A stretch of 64,000 nucleotides of DNA, from positions 744,001 through 808,000 of the forward strand of contig NZ_CP150634.1 of assembly GCF_038051925.1 (NCBI RefSeq), written 5' to 3'. The position numbers were made by a program, and so were the translations under genes. The notes under the pieces are model-generated. The model saw only the letters and a program-made list of their open reading frames with translations. It did no database searches and was not told the DNA's origin. Positions 10,333-22,300 of this stretch are shown in pieces; position 1 is the stretch's first letter, and each line of letters opens with the position of its first letter. Source of the DNA: Methylotuvimicrobium sp. KM2 (GTDB taxonomy: Bacteria; Pseudomonadota; Gammaproteobacteria; Methylococcales; Methylomonadaceae).

Positions 10333-11058
10333 ATGACAAAGCTGTCGGCTCAAGGATTGATTAAACACTACAATAAACGTAATGTCGTCAACGGTGTTTC
10401 GTTGAACGTCAATACCGGGGAAATTGTGGGGTTGCTGGGACCTAACGGTGCCGGTAAAACCACGAGCTTTTATATGCTGGTCGGTTTAATTAAAGCCGAT
10501 GCCGGCGAAATAACGTTGGACGATCTTTCGATCACGCATTATCCGATGCATGTGCGTGCGCAAATGGGGCTTGGTTATTTGCCTCAGGAGCCTTCGGTAT
10601 TCCGAAAGTTAAGCGTTGCCGATAATTTGCGTGCGGTGCTGCAGATTCGCGCCGATTTGACCAAAGGGCAGGTCGAATTGATGATCGAGGAGTTGCTGGC
10701 GGAGTTTCATGTCGAGCATCTACGTAATCAAATTGCCGTCGGCTTGTCGGGCGGCGAGCGCCGACGCGTCGAAATTGCTAGGGCTTTGGCCAGCGAGCCG
10801 AAATTTATCTTACTGGACGAGCCGTTTGCCGGCGTCGATCCGATATCGGTGGAGGATATCAAGCAGATTATTATTCATCTGAAGGATAGAGGGATCGGTG
10901 TTGTCATTACCGAACATAATGTCAGGGAAACTCTAGGGATTTGCGACCGTGCTTATATTCTCAACGAAGGTAAGGTTATTGCCGAAGGCGACGCGGAGGC
11001 TATAGTCCGTAATCAAGAAGTAAGGAAGGTTTATTTGGGTGAGAACTTCAGTCTTTAG
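10333..11058 (+). CDS. lptB: LPS export ABC transporter ATPase LptB
   Basis: Cytoplasmic ATPase that powers extraction of lipopolysaccharide from the inner membrane by LptFG. 241 residues, the family length. Walker A GPNGAGKT is at 36-43, the Q-loop is in [12 protein letters not shown], the signature is [13 protein letters not shown], Walker B is [13 protein letters not shown] and the switch His is in ITEHNV. It closes the kdsD-kdsC-lptCAB group; a 185 nt gap with no gene separates it from rpoN. Confidence 0.98.
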   Translation: MTKLSAQGLIKHYNKRNVVNGVSLNVNTGEIVGLLGPNGAGKTTSFYMLVGLIKADAGEITLDDLSITHYPMHVRAQMGLGYLPQEPSVFRKLSVADNLRAVLQIRADLTKGQVELMIEELLAEFHVEHLRNQIAVGLSGGERRRVEIARALASEPKFILLDEPFAGVDPISVEDIKQIIIHLKDRGIGVVITEHNVRETLGICDRAYILNEGKVIAEGDAEAIVRNQEVRKVYLGENFSL

Positions 11059-11243
11059 CGCTATACTTCAAGCAAGTGCAAAGTTGATTGCAGATATATT
11101 TTGAGAGTCGGTCACGACGATGCTCTCATGGGAGCCCCGGAAACGGAAATATTCCACTTTGTAATTCGAGAATAGTATCCTTGACCTAAAATAGCCGAAA
11201 GAAACCTGCTGATGCATGGATTAATAATGTTCAAACTTATACG

Positions 11244-12689
11244 ATGAAACAGTCACTTCAACTCCGTCTCGGTCAGCAGCTTACGATGACCCCCCAGTTG
11301 CAGCAAGCGATAAAGCTGCTGCAATTGTCGACGCTCGATTTGCAGCAAGAAATCCAAAACGCGCTGGAATCGAATATGATGTTGGAAGTCGCCGATGAGG
11401 AGGCTACAGGCATTGTCGATCGCGAGTCCTTGGACAAAAAGACCGATTATTCCGACCAGGCAACGAGTGAAGGTTCGCAAACCGACATACCCGAGGATTT
11501 GCCTATCGATACATCGTGGGAAGATGTTTTTGACAATGCCCAGGCCGCGATTAGCGGGGCGGGCGAATCAGTGGAGTTCGAAAGCCAACGCAGTAAGTCG
11601 GAAACATTATTGGATCATTTGTTGTGGCAATTGGACGTGGCGCATTTTTCCGACCGAGATCGCGAGATTGCGGAGACGATCATAGATTCGATCAATGAAG
11701 ACGGTTACTTAGTCAGTTCCTTGGAAGATATTTTCCAAGGGTTATTGGAGCAAGTGGACGATCTCGAGTTTGATGAGGTTGAGGCAGTGTTGCATCAAGT
11801 GCAAAATTTCGATCCTCCCGGTGTTGCCGCCAGGGATTTGAGCGATTGCCTCTTGTTACAATTACAGCAATTATCCGACGATACCCCTTATAAGAAAGAA
11901 GCGGTAGATCTGGTAAGTCGCTATCTAGGTTTATTGGCGTCTCAAGATCAGGCTAAATTGATGCGCAAGTTGGGGTTAACCGAGTACCAACTGAATAGAG
12001 TTATTGCGTTAATTAGGACACTGGATCCAAAGCCAGGGACGAGAATTGAAAATACCGACTCTGAATATGTGATTCCCGATGTTTATGTGGTCAAGGTAAA
12101 TGGTCAGTGGCAAGTCGAACTCAATCCCGATATCGCGCCGAAGCTCAGAATCAATCCGTTTTATTCGAGCATGATCAAGCGCGCGGATAGCAGCAAGGAT
12201 AATTCCTGCATGAAGGATCATCTACAGGAAGCTCGTTGGTTTATCAAGAGTTTGCATAGTCGAAACGAAACTTTGTTACGGGTGGCGCGCTGTATTGTTG
12301 GAAAGCAGCAGGATTTTTTGGAGCACGGTTCCATTTCGATGAAACCGATGGTCCTTCGCGATGTCGCAGAAGAGTTGCAATTGCATGAGTCGACGATATC
12401 GCGCGTGACCACGCAAAAATACATGCATACGCCGAACGGCATCGTCGAATTTAAATATTTTTTCTCCAGTCATGTATCGACTGCGACGGGCGGCGAGTGT
12501 TCTTCTACGGCTATTCGGGCGCTGATTAAGGAGTTGGTCGAGAACGAAAATCAAACAAAACCGCTCAGTGATAGTAAAATAGCCGATCTGTTAAAAGAAA
12601 AAGGCATCAATGTCGCAAGAAGAACGATTGCCAAATATCGTGAGGCGATGAATATTGCTTCATCCAGTCAACGTAAGCGTCTTTTATAA
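11244..12689 (+). CDS. rpoN: RNA polymerase sigma-54 factor
   Basis: Alternative sigma factor that recognises -24/-12 promoters and needs AAA+ activators. 481 residues. Region I is glutamine/leucine rich (LQLRLGQQLTMTPQLQQAIKLLQLS, in the first 30 residues); an acidic linker follows; the core-binding and DNA-binding regions are conserved, ending with the RpoN box ARRTIAKYREAM about 20 residues before the C-terminus. A good candidate target promoter lies in this same window upstream of the pilin gene. Confidence 0.98.
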   Translation: MKQSLQLRLGQQLTMTPQLQQAIKLLQLSTLDLQQEIQNALESNMMLEVADEEATGIVDRESLDKKTDYSDQATSEGSQTDIPEDLPIDTSWEDVFDNAQAAISGAGESVEFESQRSKSETLLDHLLWQLDVAHFSDRDREIAETIIDSINEDGYLVSSLEDIFQGLLEQVDDLEFDEVEAVLHQVQNFDPPGVAARDLSDCLLLQLQQLSDDTPYKKEAVDLVSRYLGLLASQDQAKLMRKLGLTEYQLNRVIALIRTLDPKPGTRIENTDSEYVIPDVYVVKVNGQWQVELNPDIAPKLRINPFYSSMIKRADSSKDNSCMKDHLQEARWFIKSLHSRNETLLRVARCIVGKQQDFLEHGSISMKPMVLRDVAEELQLHESTISRVTTQKYMHTPNGIVEFKYFFSSHVSTATGGECSSTAIRALIKELVENENQTKPLSDSKIADLLKEKGINVARRTIAKYREAMNIASSSQRKRLL

Positions 12690-12729
12690 CGTAGAATTTA
12701 TACCACACCAACAATAAGGAGTTTATTCC

Positions 12730-13020
12730 ATGCAAATCAGTGTATCCGGCCACCACATCGAAGTAACGGAATCGTTAAAAACGTTTGTCGAGTCGAAGTT
12801 TGAAAAACTCGAGCGTCATTTTGATCATGTTACCGATGTGCACGTCGTTTTGACGGTCGAAAAACTGAATCAAAAAGCGGAGGCGACAGTTCAAATCAGC
12901 GGTGCCAAATTATTCGCCGAGGATACTCAGGAAGATATGTATGTTGCTATCGATAAATTAGTTGATAAATTAGATCGTCAAATCATTAAGCATAAAGAGA
13001 AAACCGGCAGTCATCGCTAG
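12730..13020 (+). CDS. hpf: Ribosome hibernation promoting factor
   Basis: Binds the 30S subunit and promotes formation of inactive ribosome dimers in stationary phase. 96 residues, the short form without the long C-terminal dimerisation domain. It begins MQISVSGHHIEVTESLK and has the VHVVLTVEKLNQKAEATV strand region typical of the HPF/YfiA family. AAGGAG lies about 9 nt before the ATG. It follows rpoN after 40 nt. The next gene is rapZ; ptsN, which usually separates them, is absent. Confidence 0.95.
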   Translation: MQISVSGHHIEVTESLKTFVESKFEKLERHFDHVTDVHVVLTVEKLNQKAEATVQISGAKLFAEDTQEDMYVAIDKLVDKLDRQIIKHKEKTGSHR

Positions 13021-13114
13021 TTGAAAGATTGCCTTCAACGATTTAACGACGAGGGCGCGGGAAGATATTCCGGTGCCTTCGCGACCAACAAAACAGTTCG
13101 TTAGAACTTTTATC

Positions 13115-13972
13115 ATGAAATTGCTTATCGTCAGCGGGCTTTCCGGGTCCGGCAAAAGTATTGCTTTAACCACGCTGGAGGATTGCGGGTTTTATTGTAT
13201 CGATAACTTGCCGGTGACCTTGCTTGAGGACTTTATCAATGATGTCATGTTGGCCGATCGGAAAACCTATGAAAAAACGGCGATCGGCATCGATGCTCGT
13301 AATCAAAGCGATAGTCTGTTGAATTTTGCCAGCATCATTAAGTTGATCCGATCAAAGAAGATCGAATGCGAGGTGATGTTCATGCAGGCCGAAGAGGCGG
13401 TATTGTTAAAACGGTACAGTGAAACTCGCCGCAGGCACCCTTTGACAGACTATAATTTGCCGCTAAAAGAGGCCTTGGTTATCGAAAAAGAAATTCTCAA
13501 GCCGATAGAGCGGCTCGCGGATTTTGTGATCGATACCAGTCGCACGCATTATCATCAGTTGCGCGATCTAATCAGGGATCAGGTCGGCGAGCGCAATGCT
13601 CGTCATATTTCCATTCAATTTCAGTCTTTCGGTTTCAAGCATGGGGTTCCGCTCGATGCCGATTTTATTTTCGACGTTAGATGTCTGCCCAATCCTTATT
13701 GGGTGCCGGAATTGAGGGGGCTGACCGGTAAGGATCAAGCGATAATCGAATTTCTTGGCCGAGAACCTAATGTGTTGGAATATTTACAAGACATTAGCAC
13801 TTTTCTCGAGCGTTGGATTCCTCGCTTCGAAGAAGAGGGGCGCAGTTATCTTACTATCGCTATCGGATGTACCGGAGGGCAGCATCGTTCGGTATATTTG
13901 GCCGATTTATTGGCCAAACAATACAAATCTCAGTCGCTCAATATCATTATTCGGCATAGGGAACTGCATTGA
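13115..13972 (+). CDS. rapZ: RNase adapter protein RapZ (YvcJ family)
   Basis: Nucleotide-binding protein; in enterobacteria RapZ senses glucosamine 6-phosphate and targets the sRNA GlmZ to RNase E. The ATG at 13115 (MKLLIVSGLSGSGKS) gives 285 residues, and the upstream extension in the same frame is less likely. Walker A GLSGSGKS is at 8-15, the Walker B-like YCIDNLPVTLL is at about 28-38, and the C-terminal domain has GCTGGQHRSVYLAD. The sRNA role is not assured outside enterobacteria. Last gene of the rpoN cluster; a hairpin follows directly. Confidence 0.95.
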   Translation: MKLLIVSGLSGSGKSIALTTLEDCGFYCIDNLPVTLLEDFINDVMLADRKTYEKTAIGIDARNQSDSLLNFASIIKLIRSKKIECEVMFMQAEEAVLLKRYSETRRRHPLTDYNLPLKEALVIEKEILKPIERLADFVIDTSRTHYHQLRDLIRDQVGERNARHISIQFQSFGFKHGVPLDADFIFDVRCLPNPYWVPELRGLTGKDQAIIEFLGREPNVLEYLQDISTFLERWIPRFEEEGRSYLTIAIGCTGGQHRSVYLADLLAKQYKSQSLNIIIRHRELH

Positions 13973-14004
13973 AAATAACCGACAGGGGAGACTGCCGGTT
14001 ATTT
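13973..14004 (+). terminator. Hairpin immediately after rapZ
   Basis: AAATAACCG (13973-13981) pairs with CGGTTATTT (13996-14004), and CAG with CTG inside, leaving a six-base loop. The stem overlaps the last base of the rapZ stop codon. The T-run is only three, so it is a likely but weak intrinsic terminator or RNA-stabilising hairpin. Confidence 0.6.
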
Positions 14005-14032
14005 GTGCAATCTCCGATAATCGACAATTAAT

Positions 14033-14790
14033 TTTTCATCGTTCCTACGCTCTGCGTGGGAATGCATCCCGGGACGCTCTGCGTCCCCAGAGGTCGATAA
14101 TCCCGACAAGAGCAACGATACATTCTCTACAGTTTCTTAATCCGATTGCCCACAGCAGTCGACGCAGAGCGTCTAAAGCGGCATTCCCACGCAGAGCATC
14201 AATGTCATTAAGTTAAGGTCCTTGGAGTTTTACTCCCCTCTTTGAAAAAGAGTGGCTGGGGGAGATTTTTTCTCGTTCCCATCGCTCCAGCGTGGGAACG
14301 CATACCGATCTGGTTTCAACAGCCAAGGTATGGATTCCCACGGAGGACCGTGGGAACCAGAAACAGTTTCTTAATCCGATTGCCCACAGCAGTCGACGCA
14401 GAGCGTCTAAAGCGGCATTCCCACGCAGAGCATCAATGTCATTAAGTTAAGGTCCTTGGAGTTTTACTCCCCTCTTTGAAAAAGAGTGGCTGGGGGAGAT
14501 TTTTCCTCGTTCCCATCGCTCCAGCGTGGGAACGCATACCGATCTGGTTTCAACAGCCAAGGTATGGATTCCCACGGAGGACCGTGGGAACCAGAAAATC
14601 CAATTGCCCGCGGCGGTCGACGCAGAGCGTCTAAAGCGGCATTCCCACGCAGAGCATGGGAACGAGCGTCTTGTGGGGATACATTAGCACCTAGCCCCTC
14701 GGCAATTGCTCCTGTATTGCCCTGCATCCTTGCAGTCGTCTTTTTCAAAGAGTGGGCTGAATATTTACGATGCAGTTGCCGATATTCGGT
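14033..14790. repeat. Repeat cluster with a 234-bp tandem duplication
   Basis: No gene is seen between rapZ and the winged-helix gene. 14033-14197 is family R6 (TACGCTCTGCGTGGGAATG and GGGACGCTCTGCGTCCC hairpins), nearly identical to 26333-26497. From about 14131 a 234-bp unit is repeated at 14365, with a third partial start near 14600. Each unit holds the R1 tail (CTCTTTGAAAAAGAG) and one inverted R1 element (about 14272-14362 and 14505-14597). ORFs of 110-150 codons here are read through the repeats and are rejected. Confidence 0.85.
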
Positions 14791-14800
14791 AATTAAAATT

Positions 14801-15004
14801 TTATTCAATGAGTGAAATGCTTTCGGTGCGCCCGTTTTTAAGTTCTATGCTGATTTTATCTTCTCTGGCAAGCCAGCCGAGCGCGCGCTGAACATCATTC
14901 TTATTCAGCCCGGTTTCGGTCGAGATTTTGCTGACGCTGGTCGCGCCGTTATCATTCAAGAATTGCCAGATTTTTCCAGCGGATTGTCCAATCGTATCAG
15001 TCAT
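14801..15004 (-). CDS. Small winged-helix domain protein (DUF2582-like)
   Basis: 67 residues from the ATG at 15004, chosen because GAGGTG lies about 7 nt upstream; the longer open frame is not used. The sequence IWQFLNDNGATSVSKISTETGLNKNDVQRALGWLAREDKI reads as one winged helix-turn-helix domain filling the whole protein. It starts 19 nt after minE in the same direction, so it may be the last gene of the minCDE transcript. Function unknown; DNA binding is an inference from the fold. Confidence 0.8.
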   Translation of the reverse strand: MTDTIGQSAGKIWQFLNDNGATSVSKISTETGLNKNDVQRALGWLAREDKISIELKNGRTESISLIE

Positions 15005-15023
15005 TTTTTTCACCTCATTTAGT

Positions 15024-15290
15024 TTAAGAAACCTTGTCGTGTTCGTCGGGCAGCACAATATTGAGTTCGAGAATTTCCTGATCGTCGTCTTGTTCGAAAT
15101 TAACCGATATTGCATCTTGCTCGACGTTGACATACTTTCGAATCACTTCGAGAAGTTCCTTTTGTAACTGTGGGAGATAAGAGGGTTGCGTTTTTGAGGA
15201 GCGTTCGTGCGCCACCAAAATTTGCAATCTTTCCTTGGCAATGGATGCCGAGCTTGGCTTAGTCGTTCTAAAGTAATCCAGTAAACTCAT
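15024..15290 (-). CDS. minE: Cell division topological specificity factor MinE
   Basis: Stimulates MinD ATPase and drives pole-to-pole oscillation of MinCD, so that the Z ring forms at mid-cell. 88 residues, the normal size. The N-terminal membrane-targeting/MinD-binding part [30 protein letters not shown] is followed by the C-terminal topological domain. The start codon overlaps the minD stop by one base. Confidence 0.97.
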   Translation of the reverse strand: MSLLDYFRTTKPSSASIAKERLQILVAHERSSKTQPSYLPQLQKELLEVIRKYVNVEQDAISVNFEQDDDQEILELNIVLPDEHDKVS

Positions 15291-16102
15291 TATTTACTCC
15301 TGAACAGCTTTCCAAAAAGGCCCTTTTTTTCTTCATCGATAAAGCGGTGCGGCCTGTCTTCACCTAAGTAACGGGCAACTACATCCTCATAGGCTTGGCC
15401 GGCATCGCTTTTTTCGTCCAAAATGACTGGAATGCCCGAGTTTGATGCATTGAGTACCGACTTGGATTCCGGTATGACGCCTAATAAATGCAGGGACAGG
15501 ATTTCTTGTACGTCTTCGACGCTGAGCATTTCGCCTAATTTTACGCGATCGGGAGAATAACGTGTCAGTAATAAATATTCTTTGATAGGCTCTTCGTTGT
15601 TTTCGGCGCGTTTCGATTTGCTGGCCAAAATGCCGAGCATGCGGTCTGAGTCGCGGACCGATGAAACTTCCGGGTTTGTTACGACGAAGGCATCATCGGC
15701 GAAGTACATCGCAAGGGTGGCGCCTTTTTCGATGCCGGCTGGCGAGTCGCAAACGACATATTTGAAATCCTTGGCGAGTTCTTCGAGAACCTTGCCGACG
15801 CCTTCGATGGTTAAGGCGTCTTTGTCGCGAGTTTGGGAAGCCGGTAATATATAGAGTTGATTGCAACGCTTGTCGCGAATCAATGCCTGATTCAGCGTTG
15901 CCTCGCCATTGATGACATTGACTAAATCATAGACGACGCGGCGCTCGCAGCCCATCACTAAGTCGAGGTTTCTTAAGCCTACGTCGAAATCGATAACCGC
16001 AGTTTTATGTCCTTTTTTAGCGAGTCCCATAGCGATGGCCGCACTGGTTGTTGTCTTTCCAACTCCGCCTTTTCCGGATGTTACGACGATGATTCTAGCC
16101 AA
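15290..16102 (-). CDS. minD: Septum site-determining ATPase MinD
   Basis: Membrane-associated ATPase that recruits MinC and is displaced by MinE. The preferred start is the TTG at 16102, because GGAGG lies 8 nt upstream and the product then begins [18 protein letters not shown] and has 270 residues, the E. coli length; an upstream TTG at 16117 would overlap this Shine-Dalgarno. The deviant Walker A GKGGVGKT is at 10-17. The C-terminus [12 protein letters not shown] is the amphipathic membrane-targeting helix. Between minC (27 nt) and minE (1-base overlap). Confidence 0.97.
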   Translation of the reverse strand: MARIIVVTSGKGGVGKTTTSAAIAMGLAKKGHKTAVIDFDVGLRNLDLVMGCERRVVYDLVNVINGEATLNQALIRDKRCNQLYILPASQTRDKDALTIEGVGKVLEELAKDFKYVVCDSPAGIEKGATLAMYFADDAFVVTNPEVSSVRDSDRMLGILASKSKRAENNEEPIKEYLLLTRYSPDRVKLGEMLSVEDVQEILSLHLLGVIPESKSVLNASNSGIPVILDEKSDAGQAYEDVVARYLGEDRPHRFIDEEKKGLFGKLFRSK

Positions 16103-16129
16103 CTGATTGTCCTCCAACGAGACGTGAAA

Positions 16130-16867
16130 TTATAAATCCTGAATGATTAACGCCAAATCATTGAGATAGATTTGGACCGGTTTGTTGCGTACCGACTCAT
16201 CCAAATCCTCGCTTATTTTATAATTACCGGCAATGGAAATGAGTTCGGCTTGTAAATCAGAGCAAAAAATTCTGGCCTCGGTATTGCCTTGAATGCCCGC
16301 CAATGCTCTTCCTCGTAAGGTTCCATAAACGTGAATATTACCTTCGGCCATGATCTCGGAGCCCGCGCTCACTTGGGACAGCACGATCAAGTCGCCGTGC
16401 GCGTAGACTCGTTGGCCGGAGCGGACCGGATTCGTAACAATCCGGGTAGTGGGCTGTTCCTGTGTCTCAGGTTCCGGTTCCGGTATTATTTTTTCGAGTT
16501 TTTGAGCGGTATCTTGATGGCTAATGTTTTGCTGGGCTGAAAGTTTTGGAATGTTTAATGCCAACGCGGCTTCATTATGGTCATGTAGGCCGCCGCGGAT
16601 GCCTATCGGAAGAAGCGCTAATCGCCTTAATAATTCAATGCATTCGGCTACATTCAAGCTAATCGATTGCTTATTCAGATCCTGTAGGTCGATGAGTATC
16701 GGGGAGTTTCTAAAAAACTCGGGCGCTTGATTGATTTTTTGCTGTAGTTGATGCTCGATAACAGTCAGGTCATTCGTATAAGGAATTAGGACAGGCACTG
16801 AGAATGTACTGCTCTTAAACTCCAAAGCAGGCTTTTGATAAGGTGTGTGCTGAGGCTCAGTCGACAT
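16130..16867 (-). CDS. minC: Septum site-determining protein MinC
   Basis: Inhibitor of FtsZ polymerisation, activated at the poles by MinD. 245 residues: an N-terminal FtsZ-binding domain (about 10-110), a glutamate/proline-rich linker (IPEPEPETQEQPTT, about 130-143) and a C-terminal beta-helix MinC_C domain with SGQRVYAHGDLIVLSQVSAG and ARIFCSDLQAELISIAG. First gene of minCDE on the minus strand; the promoter must lie in the repeat-rich gap upstream. Confidence 0.96.
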   Translation of the reverse strand: MSTEPQHTPYQKPALEFKSSTFSVPVLIPYTNDLTVIEHQLQQKINQAPEFFRNSPILIDLQDLNKQSISLNVAECIELLRRLALLPIGIRGGLHDHNEAALALNIPKLSAQQNISHQDTAQKLEKIIPEPEPETQEQPTTRIVTNPVRSGQRVYAHGDLIVLSQVSAGSEIMAEGNIHVYGTLRGRALAGIQGNTEARIFCSDLQAELISIAGNYKISEDLDESVRNKPVQIYLNDLALIIQDL

Positions 16868-16949
16868 CCGTACTCTCTGCTGTTAAATCGCGGGTTTCGA
16901 AAGGGATTTTAACATTGCTTTCACAAAAATGCATTTTTCCAAGAATTTT

Positions 16950-17405
16950 AATTTTTTCTCGTTCCCACGCTACGCGCCACTGCCATTAAGTTAAGCCTTT
17001 TCTGGTTCCCACGGTCCTCCGTGGGAATCCGTACCTTGGCTGTCGAAACCAGATCGGTATGCGTTCCCACGCTGGAGCGATGGGAACGAGGAAAAATCTC
17101 CCCCAGCCACTCTTTTTCAAAGAGGCGAGTAAAACTTCCAAGGACCTTAACTTAATGGCCTTGGCGCTACGCGCTCGCCGTTATACACAAGTATCGGTAA
17201 ACTTGCTAAACAGAGGTCATCGTATACCTGGAAACGGTGCTGTACGATAAATCCGCGGATATTGAACATCAGTGGCTTTCCCTCGCCTAGCGCTAGGTGA
17301 GGGAAAGTCGGGAACGTTGGGCGACAAAAATGGTATCGAGGCCTCATTGGCTAAGATTGCAAAACGGTATTTTTTGACTTATGTATAACGATGAGCGCTC
17401 GGTGT
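16950..17405. repeat. Repeat cluster between minC and the phosphate transporter
   Basis: Holds one R1 two-hairpin element (17001-17092), its CTCTTTTTCAAAGAGG tail to about 17158, then an R2 inverted-repeat element (about 17175-17400) running from CGCTCGCCGTTATACACAAG to ATGTATAACGATGAGCGCTC, with the internal hairpin CCTCGCCTAGCGCTAGGTGAGG. No gene is seen in 16868-17488. Confidence 0.8.
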
Positions 17406-17488
17406 GGGAACGCATTCCGGGACGTTCTACGTCACCAGGGAGCTGCGAACTTTCACAGTAAAATAAGGAAGTTATTTATGCCCGAATC

Positions 17489-19066
17489 CTAAGGAAGCAT
17501 GATGCCTCTGATCGTAAAAAACAATAAACCACCGAGTATTCCCGATAGAGGAACGGTAACCAACCATGCGGCGGCGATTTTATAGAGATGGGAGCGCTTG
17601 ACAAGCTCTTGACGATAGACTTTTTTCAGCGATTTACGTTCTTTTTTAGTGAGTAAGCTGGTGTCGGTGTGGAGTTTGGCTTGTCGTTTAAGCTCCTTGA
17701 GCATTTTTCCTTTTTTTGCGATGGATGCTTTTTTAAAGGCATTCAAAAATTCGGCGATTTTTTCAGGATCGTTATGCTCGTGGTGAGCACGGATTTCTTC
17801 CATTCTTTTGGCATTGCTATGCTTTAAATATTCCCGTAAAAAACCGACGCCGAATACAGCGCCGACCGCAGTATGGGTGGAACTGATGGGAAGCCCCATT
17901 TGACTAGCGAATATCACGGTAATGGCAGCCGACATCGCTATGCAAAAGGCGCGCATTTTATCGAGCTCGGTAATTTCGCTGCCTACGGTTCTAATTAATT
18001 TAGGGCCGTATAAGGCAAGCCCCATTGCTAAGCCGGCGGCGCCAAGTATCATAATCCAAAGCGGAATAGAAGCTTTATCGCTGACGCCGTGCTGAAATAT
18101 CGCATCGTTGATGGCCGCGAGAGGGCCGACAGCGTTGGCGACATCATTCGCGCCGTGCGCGAAACTCAATAGTGCGGCGGAAAATATCAAGGGATAAGTG
18201 AATAAGTTATTCACGCTGGCTTTGCTAGGCTCTAGGTTTGCGGAGGCCTTAACAATGCGAGGTTTAACGATAAGAAAAATGACAATGGCGAAAATGAGAC
18301 TGATTGAGACGGCGATCGGGAAATCGACTTTAATGATTTGTTTTAGGCCCTTCATAATCAAATAGGTTGAAAAAGCCCAGGTCATCAAAGCGATCAATAT
18401 CGGGACAACCTTTTGCGCCGCTATCAGCATATTCGGTTGATAAGTGATTTTTCGCTTGATCACATATAAAAAAACGGCCGAGAACAGGCCGCCCAAAACC
18501 GGAGAAATGACCCAACTGGCCGCGATTTTTCCCATGATCGGCCAATTAGCGATTTCAAATCCGCCGGCGGCGATTCCAGCGCCTAAGACGCCCCCGACGA
18601 TGGAATGAGTTGTCGAAACCGGAGCGTTGAGCGAGGTCGCTATATTCAACCAAATCGCGGCGGCCAATAGTGCCGCCATCATCAGCCAAATAAAAGTATC
18701 GGAGTCGCGAATCAGTTGTGGGTTAATGATGCCGTCCTTGATGGTTGTAACCACATCCCCGCCGGCTATTAGCGTGCCGGAAGCCTCGAAAATTGCAGCA
18801 ATGGCAATGGCGCCGGTCATCGTCAGCGCTTTCGATCCGACCGCGGGGCCGACATTATTGGCCACATCGTTAGCGCCGATGTTCAAGGCCATGTAACTAC
18901 CGAAAACAGCGGCGATAACCAGCATTAAGTGCCCTTCGACATGTTCCTTATTGATTAAATAGAGAACCACCAAAAGTATAAATGCGAGACCTAGGCTAAG
19001 ACGAATCAAGTCTTTACGAGCCGACGAACTGGCTTTGTTGATCTGATTGAGGTCGTTAAGATCCAT
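17489..19066 (-). CDS. Inorganic phosphate transporter, PiT family
   Basis: Inner-membrane phosphate (metal-phosphate) symporter. 525 residues with about ten or more transmembrane helices. The two PiT repeats are seen in GANDVANNVGPAVGSKALT (about 63-81) and GANDVANAVGPLAAIND (about 316-332), and each has the SAPVSTTHSIVGG / GLPISSTHTAVGA segment. A hydrophilic loop of roughly 80 residues (NAKRMEEIRAHHEHND through KKERKSLKKVY) precedes the last helices, as in larger PitA-type proteins. Single gene between repeats and thiC, opposite in direction to thiC. Confidence 0.94.
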   Translation of the reverse strand: MDLNDLNQINKASSSARKDLIRLSLGLAFILLVVLYLINKEHVEGHLMLVIAAVFGSYMALNIGANDVANNVGPAVGSKALTMTGAIAIAAIFEASGTLIAGGDVVTTIKDGIINPQLIRDSDTFIWLMMAALLAAAIWLNIATSLNAPVSTTHSIVGGVLGAGIAAGGFEIANWPIMGKIAASWVISPVLGGLFSAVFLYVIKRKITYQPNMLIAAQKVVPILIALMTWAFSTYLIMKGLKQIIKVDFPIAVSISLIFAIVIFLIVKPRIVKASANLEPSKASVNNLFTYPLIFSAALLSFAHGANDVANAVGPLAAINDAIFQHGVSDKASIPLWIMILGAAGLAMGLALYGPKLIRTVGSEITELDKMRAFCIAMSAAITVIFASQMGLPISSTHTAVGAVFGVGFLREYLKHSNAKRMEEIRAHHEHNDPEKIAEFLNAFKKASIAKKGKMLKELKRQAKLHTDTSLLTKKERKSLKKVYRQELVKRSHLYKIAAAWLVTVPLSGILGGLLFFTIRGIMLP

Positions 19067-19263
19067 GTAATTTTTTTGTAACTAAAGAAAGCGCGCATTT
19101 TATCCTATTGATTGAGTCATTGCTGCTTTTCCAGGTGGATTTAATCGCCGTAGTTAGGAAAGGGGGCGTTCGGACCTCATAAAACATAGGGAGTTTCTTT
19201 TCTGGCGTGACTGTTTTCAGACTTGCAATCTTGATAATTATCCTTTAGTTTAGACCCATACCG

Positions 19264-21257
<1,994 letters not shown>

Positions 21258-21299
21258 GCGCCGAAAACACATAAAAAACGCCAAGGATGGCGCCCGGAA

Positions 21300-22300
21300 T
21301 AAGTTTTCTCGTTCCCCGTTCTACCGCTCGCCGTTATACGCAAGTATCGGTAAACTTCCTAAACAGAGGTCATTGTATACCTGGAAACGGGCTGTTTGAT
21401 AAAGCTTGGGATATTGAACATCAGTGGCTTTCCCTCACCTAACGCTAGGTGAGGGACGACGAAGGCGTTGCTCCCACAATGGGCCGGATGCTCTGTGGGA
21501 GCGATCCCCAGATCGCGATTTCGAAGTCGGGAACGTTGGGCGACAAAAAATGGTATCGAGGCCTGATTGGCTAAGATTGCAAAACGGTAATTTTTGACTT
21601 ATGTATAACGATGAGCGTTCTTCCGTGGGAATGCATACCGAGCTTTTGTCGGCAGTATAGTTATGAAATCCCATCTCATCCCATCCATGGGGGAGGCGAC
21701 AGCGTTGGGTGACAATAAACGATATCGAAGTCACATTGGCTAAGATGGCATGTAGCCCGTATGCAGCGTAGCGGAATACGGGGATGGCGTGGCTCCGAGC
21801 TTCCCGGATTGCGCTATGCTCCATCCGGGCTACGCTGTTTTGACTTGCCGGAAGAGGTAGGTAGCGATTTAGCGGTGGAGGTCTCTGTGTTCTCAGTTGC
21901 TCTTTTTAGGTTTATGTATAACGATGAGCGCTGGAGCCATGAAAGTTGATGCTAAACATTACGCCATTCGGGGCGGGTTATTCAACCATACGCATCAAGC
22001 TAAAAACGGCCACACCACCCCATGTCTGCTCTTTCCAAAGTTGCTATTAAAGCATGTAGCCCGTATGCAGCGTAGCGGAATACGGGAATGGCGTGGCTCC
22101 GAGCTTCCCGGATTGCGCTATGCTCCATCCGGGCTACGCTGTTTTGACTCGCCGGAAGAGGTCGGTAGCGATTTAGCGGCGGAGGTCTCTGTGTTCTCAG
22201 TTGCTCTTTTTAGGTTTATGTATAACGATGAGCGCTGGAGCCATGAAAGCTGATGCTAAAACGTTACGCCATTCGGGGCGGGTTATTCAACCCGCCCCGA
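21300..22300. repeat. Repeat cluster between thiC and the pilin gene
   Basis: About 1 kb without a supported gene. It holds an R2 element (about 21322-21622, ends CGCTCGCCGTTATACGCAAG and ATGTATAACGATGAGCG), then two copies about 304 bp apart of a roughly 200-bp block: R3 palindrome (21753-21837 and 22057-22141, TAGCCCGTATGCAGCGTAGC to CCATCCGGGCTACGCTG) plus a tail ending ATGTATAACGATGAGCGCTG. A GGCGGGTTATTCAACCCGCC hairpin follows at about 22276. Two similar ORFs here are repeat translations. Confidence 0.85.

Noticed and set aside
13755..14216. 153-codon ORF after rapZ
   Set aside because: Overlaps the conserved rapZ C-terminus in another frame and continues into R6 repeat.
21761..22253. 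Two similar ORFs reading MQRSGIR.WRGSELPGLRYAPSG
   Set aside because: Translations of the duplicated R3/R2 repeat block, not genes.
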